Shown: positions 55,010 to 64,000, numbered from the stretch's first letter. The stretch is DNA of 64,000 nucleotides from Streptomyces sp. NBC_01142 (GCF_026341125.1 NZ_JAPEOR010000001.1:2852001-2916000); one strand, 5' to 3'. The notes: generated from the sequence alone by a model not told the origin. Made by a program: numbers and translations.

Positions 55010-58000
55010 ATGAGTGTCACCGTGGAGGAGCCCACTCCCGCCCGTGGCAGCGTGCTGAGCAGGGTGCCGGGTGCGTTCGCGATGTTCTTCGCCGCGCTCG
55101 GCGTGTTCTGCGTCGTCATCTCGCTCATCCCCCCGCTGCGGCAGCTGCTGCGCCCGGTCGCACTCTTCCTGGACCGAGTCACCGTCCCGGTCAGCGCGAA
55201 CCTCGCCTACGCCGTCTTCCTGCTGCTGCTCGCCGCCGCCATCGGCGCCCGCAAGAAGGCGGCGTGGTGGCTCGTCGTCACCTATATGGCGCTGCTGCTG
55301 ATCGCGGACGTACTGGTGGTGGCCATCGACCACGACTGGACCTGGATCCCCAATCTGGTCCTGTGCCTGATCGCCCTGGTGGTGCTGGTCATGGCGCGCG
55401 GGGAGTTCTACGCCGAGACCCGGCGGGGCGCGCTGCTCCGCGCGCTCCTCGTCCTGGTCCTCGGACTCGCCGCCGGCGTACTGGCCGGCTGGGGTCTGGT
55501 CGAGCTCTTCCCCGGCACGCTGCCCCAGGACCAACGGCTGCTGTGGGCCTCCAACCGGGTACTGGGCGGGCTGGTCTCCGGCGACCAGTTCGACGGAAGC
55601 CCGCCCCGCATCCTCTTCTTCGTCCTCGGTCTGTTCGGCGCGCTCGCCCTGCTCGGCGCGGCCCACACGCTCTTCCGGTCACAGCGAATGGAAGCCGCCC
55701 TGCACGGCGACGAGGAGCCCCGCATCCGTGCCCTTCTCGGCGCGTACGGCTCCCAGGACTCGCTCGGCTACTTCGCCACCCGCCGTGACAAGGCCGTCGT
55801 CTTCTCGCCCAGCGGCAAGGGCGCCGTCACCTACCGGGTCGAGGCCGGGGTCTGCCTGGCCAGCGGTGACCCGGTCGGCGAGCGCGCGGCATGGACCCCC
55901 GCCATCGAGGCCTGGCTGGACGTCGCCAAGCGCTATGCCTGGGCCCCCGCCGTCATGGGCGCCTCCGAGGAGGGTGCCAAGGTCTACGCCCGCTCCGGTC
56001 TCGGTGCCATCCAGCTCGGCGACGAGGCGATCCTCCAGGTTGCCCGCTTCGACCTGGACGGCCGCGACATGCGGGTCACCCGGCAGGCCGTGAACCGGGT
56101 CAGACGGACCGGGGCCACCACCGAGATCCGCCGTCACTCCGCCCTGACCGACGAGGAGATGCAGCAAATCGTCTCCAAGGCCGACGCCTGGCGGGACACC
56201 GAGACCGAACGAGGCTTCTCCATGGCGCTCGACCGGCTCGGGGACCCGGCCGACGGCGACTGCCTGCTCGTCGAGGCTTTCGACGGGGACGGCAATCTGA
56301 TCGCACTGCTCTCCTTCGTGCCCTGGGGGCGGGACGGCGTCTCGCTCGACCTGATGCGCCGTGACCGCACCGCCCCCAACGGGGTCATGGAGTTCATGGT
56401 CGCCGAACTCTGCGCGCACGCCGCGAAACTCGGTGTCCGCCGGATCTCCCTCAACTTCGCCGTCTTCCGCTCGGCCTTCGAGGAAGGCGCCCGCATCGGC
56501 GCGGGCCCGGTGCTGCGGATGTGGCGCAAGCTGCTGCTCTTCTTCTCCAGGTGGTGGCAGCTCGAGGCGTTGTACCGGTCCAACGTCAAGTACCAGCCCG
56601 AGTGGTATCCGCGCTTCCTCTGCTTCGGCGACGCCGGCTCCCTCGCCCGTGTCGGCCTCGCCTCCGGGATCGCCGAGGGGTTCGTCTCCGTACCGAGCCT
56701 GCGCAAGCTCTGGGGGAAGGGCAGAGGCCGGCCGCGCGGTGTCGTCAGCCCCGTCACCACCGAAGGGCTGCCGTCCATCGACTCGCTCGGCCTGGTGGGT
56801 CCCGGCGCGCCCGCGGAGGCGGGGGAGCAGCGGCTGCCCGAGCAGGTGCGCATCCGCCACCGCAAGCTGGAGCGGCTGCGCGCGGTCGGCATCGACCCGT
56901 ACCCCGTCGGTGTCGCCGGGCGCACCCGCACTGTCGGCGAGATCCGTACCGCGTGTCCCGCGCCCGTCCCCGGCACCCGCAGCGGCGAACACGTCACCGT
57001 CGCGGGGCGCGTGATGGTCGTCCGCGACTTCGGCGGCGTCGTCTTCGCCGTGCTGCGGGACTGGTCGGGCGACCTCCAGCTCGCCTTCACCCGCGACGGT
57101 TCGGGCCATGACGTGCTCAACCGTTTCACTTCCGACGTCGACTTCGGCGACCACATCACCGCCACCGGCGAGATCGGCGTCACAGACAAGGGTGAGCTCT
57201 CGGTCTTCGTCACCGGCTGGCAGCTGACCGGCAAGTGCCTGCGCCCGCTGCCCGACAAGCGAGGCGGACTCGCCGACCCCGAGGCCCGGGTCCGCCGCCG
57301 CTATCTGGACCTGGTCGCCAGCCCCGGTGCCCGTGATGTCGTACGCCACCGTTCCACCGCCGTCCAGGCGTTGCGTCAGGGCCTGCTGGAGCGCGGCTAT
57401 CTGGAGGTCGAGACGCCGATGCTGCAGCAGATCCACGGCGGCGCCAACGCCCGCCCCTTCACCACCCACATCAACGCCTACGACCTCGACCTGTATCTGC
57501 GCATCGCCCCCGAGCTGTATCTGAAGAGGCTGTGCGTGGGTGGCATGGAGAAGGTCTTCGAGATGGGCCGCACCTTCCGCAACGAGGGCGTCTCGTACAA
57601 GCACAACCCCGAGTTCACGATGCTGGAGGCATACCAGGCCTTCGCCGACTACGACGTGATGCTCGATCTGACCCGTGAGCTGATCCAGGGTGCGGCGACC
57701 GCCGCCTTCGGCTCCCCGGTCGCCCACAAGGCGGGGCCGGACGGCAAGTTCGTCGAGCACGACATCTCGGGCCCCTGGCCGGTCAAGACACTGTACGGCG
57801 CGGTGTCGGAGGCGCTCGGTGAGGAGGTCGACGCCGACACCGACGAGGATGTCCTCAGAAGGCTCTGCGACCGGGCGGGCGTCCCGCACGTCCCCGACGA
57901 CACCCGCGGCGATGTGGTGCTCGAGATGTATGAGCGCCTCGTCGAGGAGCGCACCAAGATGCCCACGTTCTACAAGGACTTCCCGACCGACGTGTCCCCG

Positions 58001-58315
58001 CTCACCCGCCAGCACCGCCACGACCCGCGGCTCGCCGAACGCTGGGACCTGGTCGCCTTCGGTACCGAACTTGGCACCGCCTACTCGGAGTTGACCGACC
58101 CGGTGGAGCAGCGGCGCAGGCTCACCGCGCAGTCCCTGCTCGCGGCGGGGGGAGACCCGGAGGCCATGGAGCTCGACGAGGACTTCCTCGACGCGCTGGA
58201 GTACGCGATGCCGCCGACCGGCGGGCTGGGCATCGGCGTCGACCGGCTCGTCATGTTCCTCACCGGGCTGACCATCCGCGAGACACTGCCCTTCCCGCTG
58301 GTCCGCCGCAACTGA
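55010..58315 (+). CDS. lysX: Bifunctional lysylphosphatidylglycerol synthetase / lysyl-tRNA synthetase LysX
   Basis: A 1101-residue two-part enzyme. The N-terminal MprF-like half has about six membrane helices (to residue 215) and a DUF2156 transfer domain (about 230-590, with [19 protein letters not shown] and [17 protein letters not shown]). The C-terminal half is a class II lysyl-tRNA synthetase with an OB fold ([14 protein letters not shown]), motif 2 ([20 protein letters not shown]) and motif 3 ([14 protein letters not shown]). It charges tRNA with lysine and transfers the lysine to phosphatidylglycerol, lowering surface charge and raising peptide resistance. ATG 55010 is chosen because MSVTVEEP begins the family start. 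Confidence 0.92.
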   Translation: MSVTVEEPTPARGSVLSRVPGAFAMFFAALGVFCVVISLIPPLRQLLRPVALFLDRVTVPVSANLAYAVFLLLLAAAIGARKKAAWWLVVTYMALLLIADVLVVAIDHDWTWIPNLVLCLIALVVLVMARGEFYAETRRGALLRALLVLVLGLAAGVLAGWGLVELFPGTLPQDQRLLWASNRVLGGLVSGDQFDGSPPRILFFVLGLFGALALLGAAHTLFRSQRMEAALHGDEEPRIRALLGAYGSQDSLGYFATRRDKAVVFSPSGKGAVTYRVEAGVCLASGDPVGERAAWTPAIEAWLDVAKRYAWAPAVMGASEEGAKVYARSGLGAIQLGDEAILQVARFDLDGRDMRVTRQAVNRVRRTGATTEIRRHSALTDEEMQQIVSKADAWRDTETERGFSMALDRLGDPADGDCLLVEAFDGDGNLIALLSFVPWGRDGVSLDLMRRDRTAPNGVMEFMVAELCAHAAKLGVRRISLNFAVFRSAFEEGARIGAGPVLRMWRKLLLFFSRWWQLEALYRSNVKYQPEWYPRFLCFGDAGSLARVGLASGIAEGFVSVPSLRKLWGKGRGRPRGVVSPVTTEGLPSIDSLGLVGPGAPAEAGEQRLPEQVRIRHRKLERLRAVGIDPYPVGVAGRTRTVGEIRTACPAPVPGTRSGEHVTVAGRVMVVRDFGGVVFAVLRDWSGDLQLAFTRDGSGHDVLNRFTSDVDFGDHITATGEIGVTDKGELSVFVTGWQLTGKCLRPLPDKRGGLADPEARVRRRYLDLVASPGARDVVRHRSTAVQALRQGLLERGYLEVETPMLQQIHGGANARPFTTHINAYDLDLYLRIAPELYLKRLCVGGMEKVFEMGRTFRNEGVSYKHNPEFTMLEAYQAFADYDVMLDLTRELIQGAATAAFGSPVAHKAGPDGKFVEHDISGPWPVKTLYGAVSEALGEEVDADTDEDVLRRLCDRAGVPHVPDDTRGDVVLEMYERLVEERTKMPTFYKDFPTDVSPLTRQHRHDPRLAERWDLVAFGTELGTAYSELTDPVEQRRRLTAQSLLAAGGDPEAMELDEDFLDALEYAMPPTGGLGIGVDRLVMFLTGLTIRETLPFPLVRRN

Positions 58316-58432
58316 CGGACGCGACCTGCGGGCTTCCGTTGATCCCTTCGGGTAGTTTCACCCGTGTAACCGGTGTTGATGAAGTCTGCGGGGCAAAGGC
58401 CGTGCGAGCAGTTGGTCATGAGAAAGGATCAG

Positions 58433-59275
58433 ATGCTGCCCGCGCGTCGGTCGGTGCTCGGCATCGCGGCATGCCTCGGCGCAGCCGCCACCACCGGGCT
58501 GCTCTTCACCGAGCGCGCGACGGTCCCGGGCCGGACCACCACTCCGCGTCCGGCCGCAGGTCCGATCCCGGCCGCGGGCCCGGCGGCTGCCGCGGGCCCG
58601 CCGCTGAAGGCGACCACCTACCGGCTCCAGCCGATGACCACGCACGCACCGCCGAATCTTCGCCGGACCATGCCGCCGGTGCGCCGACGGCCGTTTCTCA
58701 AGGTGTCGGAGGCGGGCCGCGACATGGTTCTCACCTTCGACGACGGGCCCGATCCCCGCTACACCCCCGACATCCTCGGCACGCTGCGCGAGTACGGCGT
58801 GCGGGCGATGTTCTTCGTCTGTGGCGAAATGGCCACCGCCAACCGTGACCTGTTGCGCGAGATGGCCGGTGACGGCCATGTGGTGGGTAATCACTCCTGG
58901 TCGCACCCGCTGATCCCCAGGCTCCCGCCGTCCGCGATCCGCGCCGAACTGGGCCGTACGAGCGAGGTGGTCGAGGAGACGCTCGGTGCCGCGCCACTCT
59001 GGTACCGGGCCCCCTTCGGGGCCTGGAACAGGCACTCCTTCGAGATCGGCGCGGAGTTCGGCATGGAGCCCCTCGCCTGGACCCTCGACACGCTCGACTG
59101 GACGGAGCCCGGCACAGGGACCATCGTCCGCCGGGTGATGGACGGCGCGGGGCCCGGAGTCATCGTCCTCTCGCACGACGCGGGCGGCGACCGCTCGCAG
59201 AGCGTCTCGGCGCTGCGCAGATATCTGCCCGAGCTGCTGGACGCCGGATACCGCATCACCCTGCCGCCGCGATGA
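58433..59275 (+). CDS. Tat-exported CE4 polysaccharide deacetylase
   Basis: A 280-residue exported enzyme. The twin-arginine signal is PARRSVLGIAACLGAAATTG. After a Pro/Ala linker, the NodB domain has VLTFDDGPDPRYTPDIL (catalytic Asp and metal Asp), VGNHSWSHPLI (H-x3-H metal motif), RAPFGAWN and VIVLSHDAGGDRS. The family removes N- or O-acetyl groups from cell-wall glycans or chitin-like polymers. ATG 58433 is chosen because GAAAGGA lies 4 bases upstream. An ATG at 58418 is possible. It is convergent with the sortase gene. Confidence 0.88.
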   Translation: MLPARRSVLGIAACLGAAATTGLLFTERATVPGRTTTPRPAAGPIPAAGPAAAAGPPLKATTYRLQPMTTHAPPNLRRTMPPVRRRPFLKVSEAGRDMVLTFDDGPDPRYTPDILGTLREYGVRAMFFVCGEMATANRDLLREMAGDGHVVGNHSWSHPLIPRLPPSAIRAELGRTSEVVEETLGAAPLWYRAPFGAWNRHSFEIGAEFGMEPLAWTLDTLDWTEPGTGTIVRRVMDGAGPGVIVLSHDAGGDRSQSVSALRRYLPELLDAGYRITLPPR

Positions 59276-59309
59276 GCCGCGCGGCGGCAGAGTTCGGCCG
59301 GTCCGGGGA

Positions 59310-59963
59310 TCAGTGGGTCTTGACCATGCGCGCGAAGACCACGACGTTCCCGTCGTAGCCCCCTGCCTTCGAGTAGCCACCGCCGCATGTGATCACGCGC
59401 AGCTCCGCCTGTCCGGTGTCGCCGTACACGCGGGGCCCGGGGAAGTTGTACTTGGAGAAGACCTCGACGCCGTACACCTCGAAGACCGCGGTCTTGCGGT
59501 CGAAGCGGCTCACCTCGATCCGCGCGCCCCTCCGGATCGAGCCGAGGCCGTAGAAGACGGCCGGCCCCGACAGGTTGTCGACATGGCCGACGACGACCGC
59601 CGTGCCCCGCTGGCCGGGGGCGATGCCGTTCTGGTACCAGCCCGCAACATTGGGGTCCTGTGGCGGCGGGGCGTCGATCCAGCCGTCCTGGTCCAGGCCT
59701 ACATGCATGACCGGAGCGTCCACGTCGATCGACGGGATTCTCACGCGTTCCGCGGGGGCGTACGCGAGCGGCTCGAGGGGGACGGGGAGGAACGTCTCGC
59801 CCTGGGCGCGGCCGGCCAGCGCGGCTGCGGCGGCAGGCTGCGGCGGTCCCAGGGGCACGTCCACGCCATTCTTTATCAGGGCGATCCCGCTGAGCAGGAC
59901 GAGAGCCAGTGCGCCCCAGGGTGAGCGGATCCTTGACACCGAGCCGCCGTAGTGCTGGCCCAT
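59310..59963 (-). CDS. Class F sortase
   Basis: A 217-residue transpeptidase with one N-terminal membrane anchor (ALALVLLSGIALIKNGVDVPL). The catalytic His is in VVVGHVDNLSG (about residue 127), the Cys in LRVITCGGGYS (about 193), and a likely Arg in VVFARM (about 212). Class F sortases are actinobacterial and their recognition motif is poorly defined. Two secreted proteins with matching C-terminal motifs lie 0.3 and 1.5 kb away, so they are its probable substrates. It is divergent from the repeat-protein gene. Confidence 0.88.
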   Translation of the reverse strand: MGQHYGGSVSRIRSPWGALALVLLSGIALIKNGVDVPLGPPQPAAAAALAGRAQGETFLPVPLEPLAYAPAERVRIPSIDVDAPVMHVGLDQDGWIDAPPPQDPNVAGWYQNGIAPGQRGTAVVVGHVDNLSGPAVFYGLGSIRRGARIEVSRFDRKTAVFEVYGVEVFSKYNFPGPRVYGDTGQAELRVITCGGGYSKAGGYDGNVVVFARMVKTH

Positions 59964-60272
59964 TGTTCTCCCTTCGTGGCGTCTGTAGGCACGCTAAGTC
60001 CGCTGGGTTCAAGCGGCCAGGAGGGAAGGGCGAACGGGTGGTGGGGCCGGTGCCGATGACCCATCCGAGTATTCAGCAGATAAAAATACTGACGGTCTGT
60101 GACCTGCGACTCCATCAGATACTTCGGCGCGTCGTCGGCGTGTCGCCTCACCGGGGTGGACCAGTGCCGAAATGCGGCGACTCCATGCCCCAGTGAGTGT
60201 TCGTCATGGAGGACGTACTCGTCGAATCTCCCGGAGCACCGCTTTGGGGCGTCTTCCACTGGAGGTTCAACG
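59964..60272. promoter_or_regulatory. Divergent promoter region of sortase and repeat-protein genes
   Basis: 309 bases without a supported gene. An A/T-rich patch around 60067-60093 contains the imperfect inverted repeat AGTATT...AATACT, likely part of a promoter or operator. A GGAGG ribosome site is at 60261-60265. Confidence 0.5.
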
Positions 60273-61355
60273 ATGCGTGCTTCACGCGCTCTCGCAGTGG
60301 CCGCGGCCTGCGTGGCCGTCGGGCTCTCTGCTCCGCCGGCCGCCGCGGGCGGCGACGACCTGGGGGGCAATGGTCTGGTGGGCATTAATCAGGGCAATGG
60401 TCAAGGTGACAATGGTCAGGGGGGCAACGGTGAAGGAGATAATGGTCTGGGGGACTTCGGCCGGGGGGACAACGGTCTTGGCGGTAACGGCCGCGGGGAC
60501 AATGACCAGGGCGGCAATGGCCGCGGGGACAACGGGCTGGGCGGCAATAACCAGGGCGGTAACGGCCGCGGGGACAACGGGCTGGGCGGCAATAACCAGG
60601 GCGGTAACGGCCGGGGGGACAACGGGCTGGGCGGCAATAACCAGGGCGGTAACGGCCAGGGCGGCAACGGCCGGGGGGACAACGGGCTGGGCGGCAATAA
60701 CCAGGGCGGTAACGGCCAGGGCGGCAACGGCCGGGGGGACAACGGGCTGGGCGGCAATAACCAGGGCGGTAACGGCCAGGGCGGCAACGGCCGCGGAGAC
60801 AACGGTCAGGGCGGTAACGGTCAAGGTGGCAACGGCCGGGGGGACAACGGGCAGGGCGGCAATAACCAGGGCGGCAACGGCCGGGGAAACAACGGGCTGG
60901 GCGGCAATAACCAGGGCGGTAACGGCCAGGGCGGCAATGTCCGCAAGGACAACGGCCGGATCACTGTCCGCGTCAACCCGCAATCGGTCCACCAGGGCGG
61001 CACCCTGACGATCACGGTGCAGGGATGCAAGCGTGGTGGCACGGTCGCGTCCAACGCGTTCTCTCAGGTACAGCTCTCCAACAACGGTCAGAACCAGTCG
61101 ACCGCTTCCGCGCGGATTCACGATCACACAACACCGGGTCAGTACAACCTGGCTGTCAGGTGCAACGACAACTCGAACGTGGCGACTGTCCAGTTCACCG
61201 TGCTCTCGGCCCGGGGCGCGCAGGGTGGCCTCGGTGGCTCGGTCGGTCCCAGCTCCACCGAGATGGCGATCGGCGGCGCCCTCGTCGCCACGGCGGCAGT
61301 CGGAGGCGGTCTGTTCGTCGCCCGTCGCCGCCGCACGGTCAGCGGGAGGGGCTGA
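60273..61355 (+). CDS. Secreted Gly/Asn-rich repeat protein with RGD motifs, likely sortase substrate
   Basis: A 360-residue secreted protein. The signal peptide ends at PPAAAGG. Residues about 28-225 are a repeat array of GGN-x-GRGDNGLGGNNQ type with nine RGD triplets. An Ig-like C-terminal domain follows (ITVRVNPQSVHQGGTLTITV, QGCKRGG, LAVRCNDN) with two cysteines, then a cell-wall sorting-like tail: GAQGGLGGSVG, a TM helix (MAIGGALVATAAVGGGLFVA) and RRRR. There is no LPXTG. The same tail is found in the protein at 61460. The array is Gly/Asn-rich like a stalk. Probably wall-anchored by the class F sortase. Confidence 0.75.
   Translation: MRASRALAVAAACVAVGLSAPPAAAGGDDLGGNGLVGINQGNGQGDNGQGGNGEGDNGLGDFGRGDNGLGGNGRGDNDQGGNGRGDNGLGGNNQGGNGRGDNGLGGNNQGGNGRGDNGLGGNNQGGNGQGGNGRGDNGLGGNNQGGNGQGGNGRGDNGLGGNNQGGNGQGGNGRGDNGQGGNGQGGNGRGDNGQGGNNQGGNGRGNNGLGGNNQGGNGQGGNVRKDNGRITVRVNPQSVHQGGTLTITVQGCKRGGTVASNAFSQVQLSNNGQNQSTASARIHDHTTPGQYNLAVRCNDNSNVATVQFTVLSARGAQGGLGGSVGPSSTEMAIGGALVATAAVGGGLFVARRRRTVSGRG
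60361..60950 (+). repeat. Coding tandem repeats (GRGDN / NNQGG units)
   Basis: In-frame 9- to 63-nt repeats built on GGCAATAACCAGGGCGG and GGCCGGGGGGACAACGG units. Several stretches of 40-60 bases are nearly identical, so the number of copies is likely to vary between strains by slippage. Confidence 0.9.
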
Positions 61356-61376
61356 CCGGCCGAACCTCCCGGTCGG

Positions 61377-61434
61377 CCGAAACCGCCCGTCGCCCCGAGT
61401 CCTGGCCGGGACTCGGGGCGACGGGCGGTTTCGG
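61377..61434. terminator. 26-bp perfect bidirectional terminator
   Basis: A perfect 26-bp inverted repeat (61377-61402 and 61409-61434, beginning CCGAAACCGCCCGTC) encloses a 6-nt loop. It lies between the two convergent secreted-protein genes and ends in GAAAC/GTTTC, giving a short T/A run on each side. Confidence 0.9.
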
Positions 61435-61459
61435 TGTAGCGGGGGCGGAGAGAGGGACG

Positions 61460-61978
61460 TCAGTGCTGACGGCTCTCCGACCGCCGGCGTACGACATAGA
61501 TGGTGCCGGTGGCCGCGGCCACGACCAGCGCCGTACCGGCCGCGAGCTCACCGGTGTTCAGTCCGCCGATGCTGCCGCCGAGGCCGCCCCTGACACCCTG
61601 GGGCGCGACGGTGGTGGAGCTGGCGGTCGGACGGGCCGGCGTGCCGGAGATCCTCATATCGAGCGATGCCGTGTCACTGCCGCAGGCGAAGCTCACGGCG
61701 TAGACGGCGCCCGGCTTGGCATCCCCGTCGACTGTTGCCGTCGCGGAGCCGTTCGACGGGATGGTGACGCTGTCGAACACCCCGGAGGAGGCGCTGGCCG
61801 TCGTGTTGCATCCGCCGGCGGTCAGCGTGACCCGCCCGCCCGGTGCGACGGTCGAGGGGGTGACAGTGAAGTCGTACGGCGTGTTGTTGACGCTCGTGGC
61901 CGCCGCCGCGAGAGGGGTGGCCAGTCCGAGTGAGGCCACTCCCAGCAGAGCGGCGGATGCGGCACGTATGGCGCGCAT
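61460..61978 (-). CDS. Small secreted Ig-like protein with sortase-type tail
   Basis: A 172-residue secreted protein with a signal peptide (AALLGVASLGLATPLAAA), one Ig-like domain with two cysteines (TPSTVAPGGRVTLTAGGC and VYAVSFACGSD), and the tail GVRGGLGGSIGG, a TM helix (ELAAGTALVVAAATGTIYVV) and RRR. The Ig-like domain resembles the C-terminal domain of the repeat protein next door. GGAGG precedes the ATG. It is a probable second substrate of the class F sortase. Confidence 0.75.
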   Translation of the reverse strand: MRAIRAASAALLGVASLGLATPLAAAATSVNNTPYDFTVTPSTVAPGGRVTLTAGGCNTTASASSGVFDSVTIPSNGSATATVDGDAKPGAVYAVSFACGSDTASLDMRISGTPARPTASSTTVAPQGVRGGLGGSIGGLNTGELAAGTALVVAAATGTIYVVRRRSESRQH

Positions 61979-62111
61979 GGTGAATCCTCCGGATCCCCGA
62001 GGAGCAGCTGCGGAACCGATTTCCACAAAAGGCTGAAAGTGCACCTCGATGATCGAAACGCTAAGAGAATCCCTTTTTGTCCGCTATCGGTGTCGGGCGA
62101 ATGGGTCATTC

Positions 62112-62657
62112 TTATCCCCCATGTGGCGGACACGATGACGTGTCGGGGCGGCAGCCCGGCGGGTGGATGAGGCCAGGGGCCGCGTCGGCGATCCGCTGCC
62201 GCATCGGCCGCCGGTGCAGCGCTTCCAGGGCTTCGCCGATCAGCTCGCTCAAGGGGAACGGCAGCTCGGCCTCGAAGGTGGCCGCTGCCGCGGTGGTGGC
62301 CGCCCACTCGGCCTCCAGTGCGGGCAGCAGAGCCTCGGCCTTGGGGGTCAGACGAACGATGCGCCGCCGTGCGTCCTTCCCGGGACCGATGGTGGCCAGC
62401 CCTTCCCTGACCAGCTGGGAGACCGTCTGGCTCGCCGCCGAGTGCGTCACGCCGATCGTGTGTGCCAGGTCCTGGATGGAGCGGGGGCCGTCGGCGGCCA
62501 GCGTACGTACGGACGGGGCGTACCGCGGGCGGAAACCGTCCAGTCCGAGGTCGGAGTAGACCGCGGTGACATCGGCCTCCAGGAGGCCGAGCAGGTGGCG
62601 CAGCCGAGTGCCGAGCAGTTCGGGGCCGGGGCCGGGCTCGGTGGCGGGGGAGCTCAT
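62112..62657 (-). CDS. MarR-family transcriptional regulator
   Basis: A 181-residue winged-helix repressor. The DNA-binding region is SIQDLAHTIGVTHSAASQTV, followed by the wing ATIGPGKDARRRIVRLTPK. The start ATG is supported by MSSPATEP and by its position 12 bp from a palindromic operator. It is divergent from prolyl aminopeptidase, and the palindrome lies between them, so it probably represses both. The inducer is unknown. Confidence 0.85.
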   Translation of the reverse strand: MSSPATEPGPGPELLGTRLRHLLGLLEADVTAVYSDLGLDGFRPRYAPSVRTLAADGPRSIQDLAHTIGVTHSAASQTVSQLVREGLATIGPGKDARRRIVRLTPKAEALLPALEAEWAATTAAAATFEAELPFPLSELIGEALEALHRRPMRQRIADAAPGLIHPPGCRPDTSSCPPHGG

Positions 62658-62668
62658 CTGCTTAACAT

Positions 62669-62680
62669 AACAGCGCTGTT
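62669..62680. promoter_or_regulatory. MarR operator-like palindrome
   Basis: AACAGCGCTGTT is a perfect 12-bp palindrome, extended imperfectly to ATAACAGCGCTGTTGTAT. It sits midway in the 53-bp divergent gap between the MarR and aminopeptidase genes. Confidence 0.75.
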
Positions 62681-62710
62681 GTATTTCTCCGACGGAAGGG
62701 ACCACGACTC

Positions 62711-63679
62711 GTGCCTGAGCTGTATCCGCCGATCGAGCCGTACGAGCAGGGGATGCTCGATGTGGGCGACGGCAACCTCGTGTACTGGGAGGTCTGCGGC
62801 AATCCCGAGGGCAAGCCCGCGCTGTACGTCCACGGAGGGCCAGGGTCCGGCTGCACCACGCGCGCACGCCAGTACTTCGACCCGGACCGCTACCGCGTCG
62901 TCCTGTTCGACCAGCGCGGCTGCGGGCGCAGCACTCCGCATGCCGCCGACCCCGCGTTCGGCATGCACCACAACACCACCGGCCACCTGCTCGCCGACAT
63001 GGAACAGCTGCGGCACCAACTCGGCATCGAGCGCTGGCTGCTGTGCGGCGGCTCCTGGGGGTCGACGCTGCTCCTCGCCTACGCCGAACTGCACCCGCAC
63101 CGGGTGTCGGAGATCGTGATCGACGGAGTCACGACAACCCGGCGCTCGGAGATCGACTGGCTCTACCGGGGGGTGGGGCGGTTCTTCCCCGAACAGTGGG
63201 AGCGGTTCAGGTCCGGCGTCCCCGAGGCCGACCGCGCCGGCGATCTGGTCGCCTCGTACGCCCGCCTGATGACGGACCCGGACCCGGCGGTACGGGAGAG
63301 GGCCGCCACGGAATGGTGCCGCTGGGAGGATGCGGTGCTGTCGCTGGAACCCCATGGCGGGCCCACCCCCTACAGCGGCCGTCCTTCGGCCGGGCGCATC
63401 GCGCTCGTACGGATTGCCTCCCACTACTTCGCGCACGGCGCCTGGCTGGAGGAGGGCGCCCTGCTGCGCGGCGCCGGAGGTCTGAAGGGAATCCCGGGGG
63501 TGCTCCTCCACGGCCGCCTGGACATGAGCTCTCCGCTCGACACCGCCTGGGAATTGAGCCGCGCCTGGCCCGAGGCGGAACTCGTGGTCATCGGCGATGC
63601 GGGACACAAGGGCAGCAAGACGGTGAGAGCGCGGGTGCGCGGCGCACTGGACCGCTTCGCATCAACGCTCCCCGAGTGA
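62711..63679 (+). CDS. pip: Prolyl aminopeptidase (alpha/beta hydrolase)
   Basis: A 322-residue serine peptidase that removes N-terminal proline from peptides. The oxyanion segment is YVHGGPGSGCTTRAR, FDQRGCGRSTPHA is the family mark, and the nucleophile is in LLCGGSWGSTLLLAYAE. The acid is in LLHGRLDMSSPLD and the His in GDAGHKGS. The GTG start has GGAAGGG upstream. It shares an operator with the divergent MarR gene. Confidence 0.9.
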   Translation: MPELYPPIEPYEQGMLDVGDGNLVYWEVCGNPEGKPALYVHGGPGSGCTTRARQYFDPDRYRVVLFDQRGCGRSTPHAADPAFGMHHNTTGHLLADMEQLRHQLGIERWLLCGGSWGSTLLLAYAELHPHRVSEIVIDGVTTTRRSEIDWLYRGVGRFFPEQWERFRSGVPEADRAGDLVASYARLMTDPDPAVRERAATEWCRWEDAVLSLEPHGGPTPYSGRPSAGRIALVRIASHYFAHGAWLEEGALLRGAGGLKGIPGVLLHGRLDMSSPLDTAWELSRAWPEAELVVIGDAGHKGSKTVRARVRGALDRFASTLPE

Positions 63680-63787
63680 CTGATGGAGCCTGTGGTGCGG
63701 ATGAGATCAAGCCATTCCGTCTTGGGGTGAATTCCCCTGATCGAGGGGGGATTTCCACGTTTCGCGTTTGCGGCACCGAAGATTTTT

Positions 63788-63801
63788 TTCAACGCGTTGA
63801 A
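63788..63801. promoter_or_regulatory. Perfect 14-bp palindrome upstream of the lipoprotein gene
   Basis: TTCAACGCGTTGAA is a perfect palindrome preceded by a T7 run, 86 bases before the lipoprotein ATG. The symmetry suits a dimeric repressor. It differs from the TTGAAC palindromes at 37 kb. Confidence 0.5.
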
Positions 63802-63886
63802 CACTCGCGGCCCCCACGTCCGTACCTAGGGCCAGGAACGGCGCACTGAAGCGTCGCAACGGGCTCGAAGGACTACGGGAGTGGAC

Positions 63887-64000
63887 ATGAACACCTGGCG
63901 GAACGCCTCGCTCGCGGTGACTGCGGCGGCCGTACTCGCGCTGACGACGGCGTGCGGTCAGGACAAGGGGAACGAGACCCCCAATGGCCAGGCGGTCGGA
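63887..64000 (+). CDS. Lipoprotein, N-terminal part (partial)
   Basis: The first 38 residues lie in the window: MNTWRNASLAVTAAAVLALT, then TACGQDKGNE. This is a signal peptide with the lipobox TTAC, so the protein is exported and lipid-anchored. ACGGGAGTGGAC precedes the ATG. No functional domain is within view. Confidence 0.75.
   Translation, partial: MNTWRNASLAVTAAAVLALTTACGQDKGNETPNGQAVG

Noticed and set aside
60361..60950. Regular repeats that could suggest a CRISPR array
   Set aside because: The repeats are in-frame codons of a secreted protein, with no unique spacers and no cas genes.

Overview
The window reads as a Streptomyces chromosome segment. It is very GC-rich, genes are packed with many 4-bp ATGA/GTGA overlaps, GTG and TTG starts are common, and TTA codons are almost absent (two were found, in an Rpf/M23 cell-wall hydrolase and in glycogen synthase). 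The content is typical of a filamentous actinomycete: GlgA/GlgC, a SpoIIE-type phosphatase, LysX, a GlxA-type regulator, a class F sortase and several Tat-exported enzymes. No rRNA, tRNA or CRISPR array was seen.

Layout. 0-3.9 kb: polyol/sugar ABC transporter operon with a zinc dehydrogenase and a PfkB kinase, closed by a strong terminator. 3.9-8.7 kb: accessory genes, including an HTH protein fused to a DNA polymerase sliding-clamp fold, a TPR protein and a BtrH-like protein bracketed by IS5-family remnants. 8.7-10 kb: ROK gene broken by one in-frame TGA. 10.2-16.6 kb: Rpf-LysM-M23 hydrolase, DMT permease, FhuF-like reductase, glycogen synthase, GlgC and a HATPase, with unusual mini-repeats between the genes. 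16.6-26.3 kb (all minus strand): an exopolysaccharide locus. 26.9-34.4 kb: zinc-ribbon SDR, 57-residue peptide gene, double-HxlR regulator, carotenoid oxygenase and GH29 fucosidase. 34.4-38.4 kb: lipase maturation factor, DUF1990, YndJ and a lipoprotein, with twin palindromic operators. 38.5-45.3 kb: SpoIIE phosphatase, wax-ester synthase-like acyltransferase, a three-gene L-fucose/L-rhamnose-type sugar pathway and Fpg. 45.4-51 kb: anti-sigma factor and a LytTR regulator/Na+ symporter/LytS-type kinase group. 51-58.3 kb: hypotheticals, ECF sigma factor, CapA remnant, UspA and LysX. 58.4-64 kb: polysaccharide deacetylase, class F sortase with two likely substrates, MarR plus prolyl aminopeptidase, and the start of a lipoprotein.

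The most notable system is the 16.6-26.3 kb locus. It combines a secreted deacetylase resembling the fungal Agd3 (CE18) family, a PelF-type glycosyltransferase, a roughly 12-TM membrane protein, two nucleotide-sugar SDR enzymes, a frameshifted nucleotidyltransferase, a spherulin-4 (GH135-like) protein and a GH114 lipoprotein. This parts list resembles the Aspergillus galactosaminogalactan cluster, with a Pel-type synthase in place of the fungal one. Second is the HTH-clamp fusion at 5.7 kb. Third is the sortase cluster at 59.3-62 kb, where two secreted proteins share a non-LPXTG C-terminal motif and one carries an RGD-rich repeat array.

All names rest on reading motifs and layout. No database search was run.
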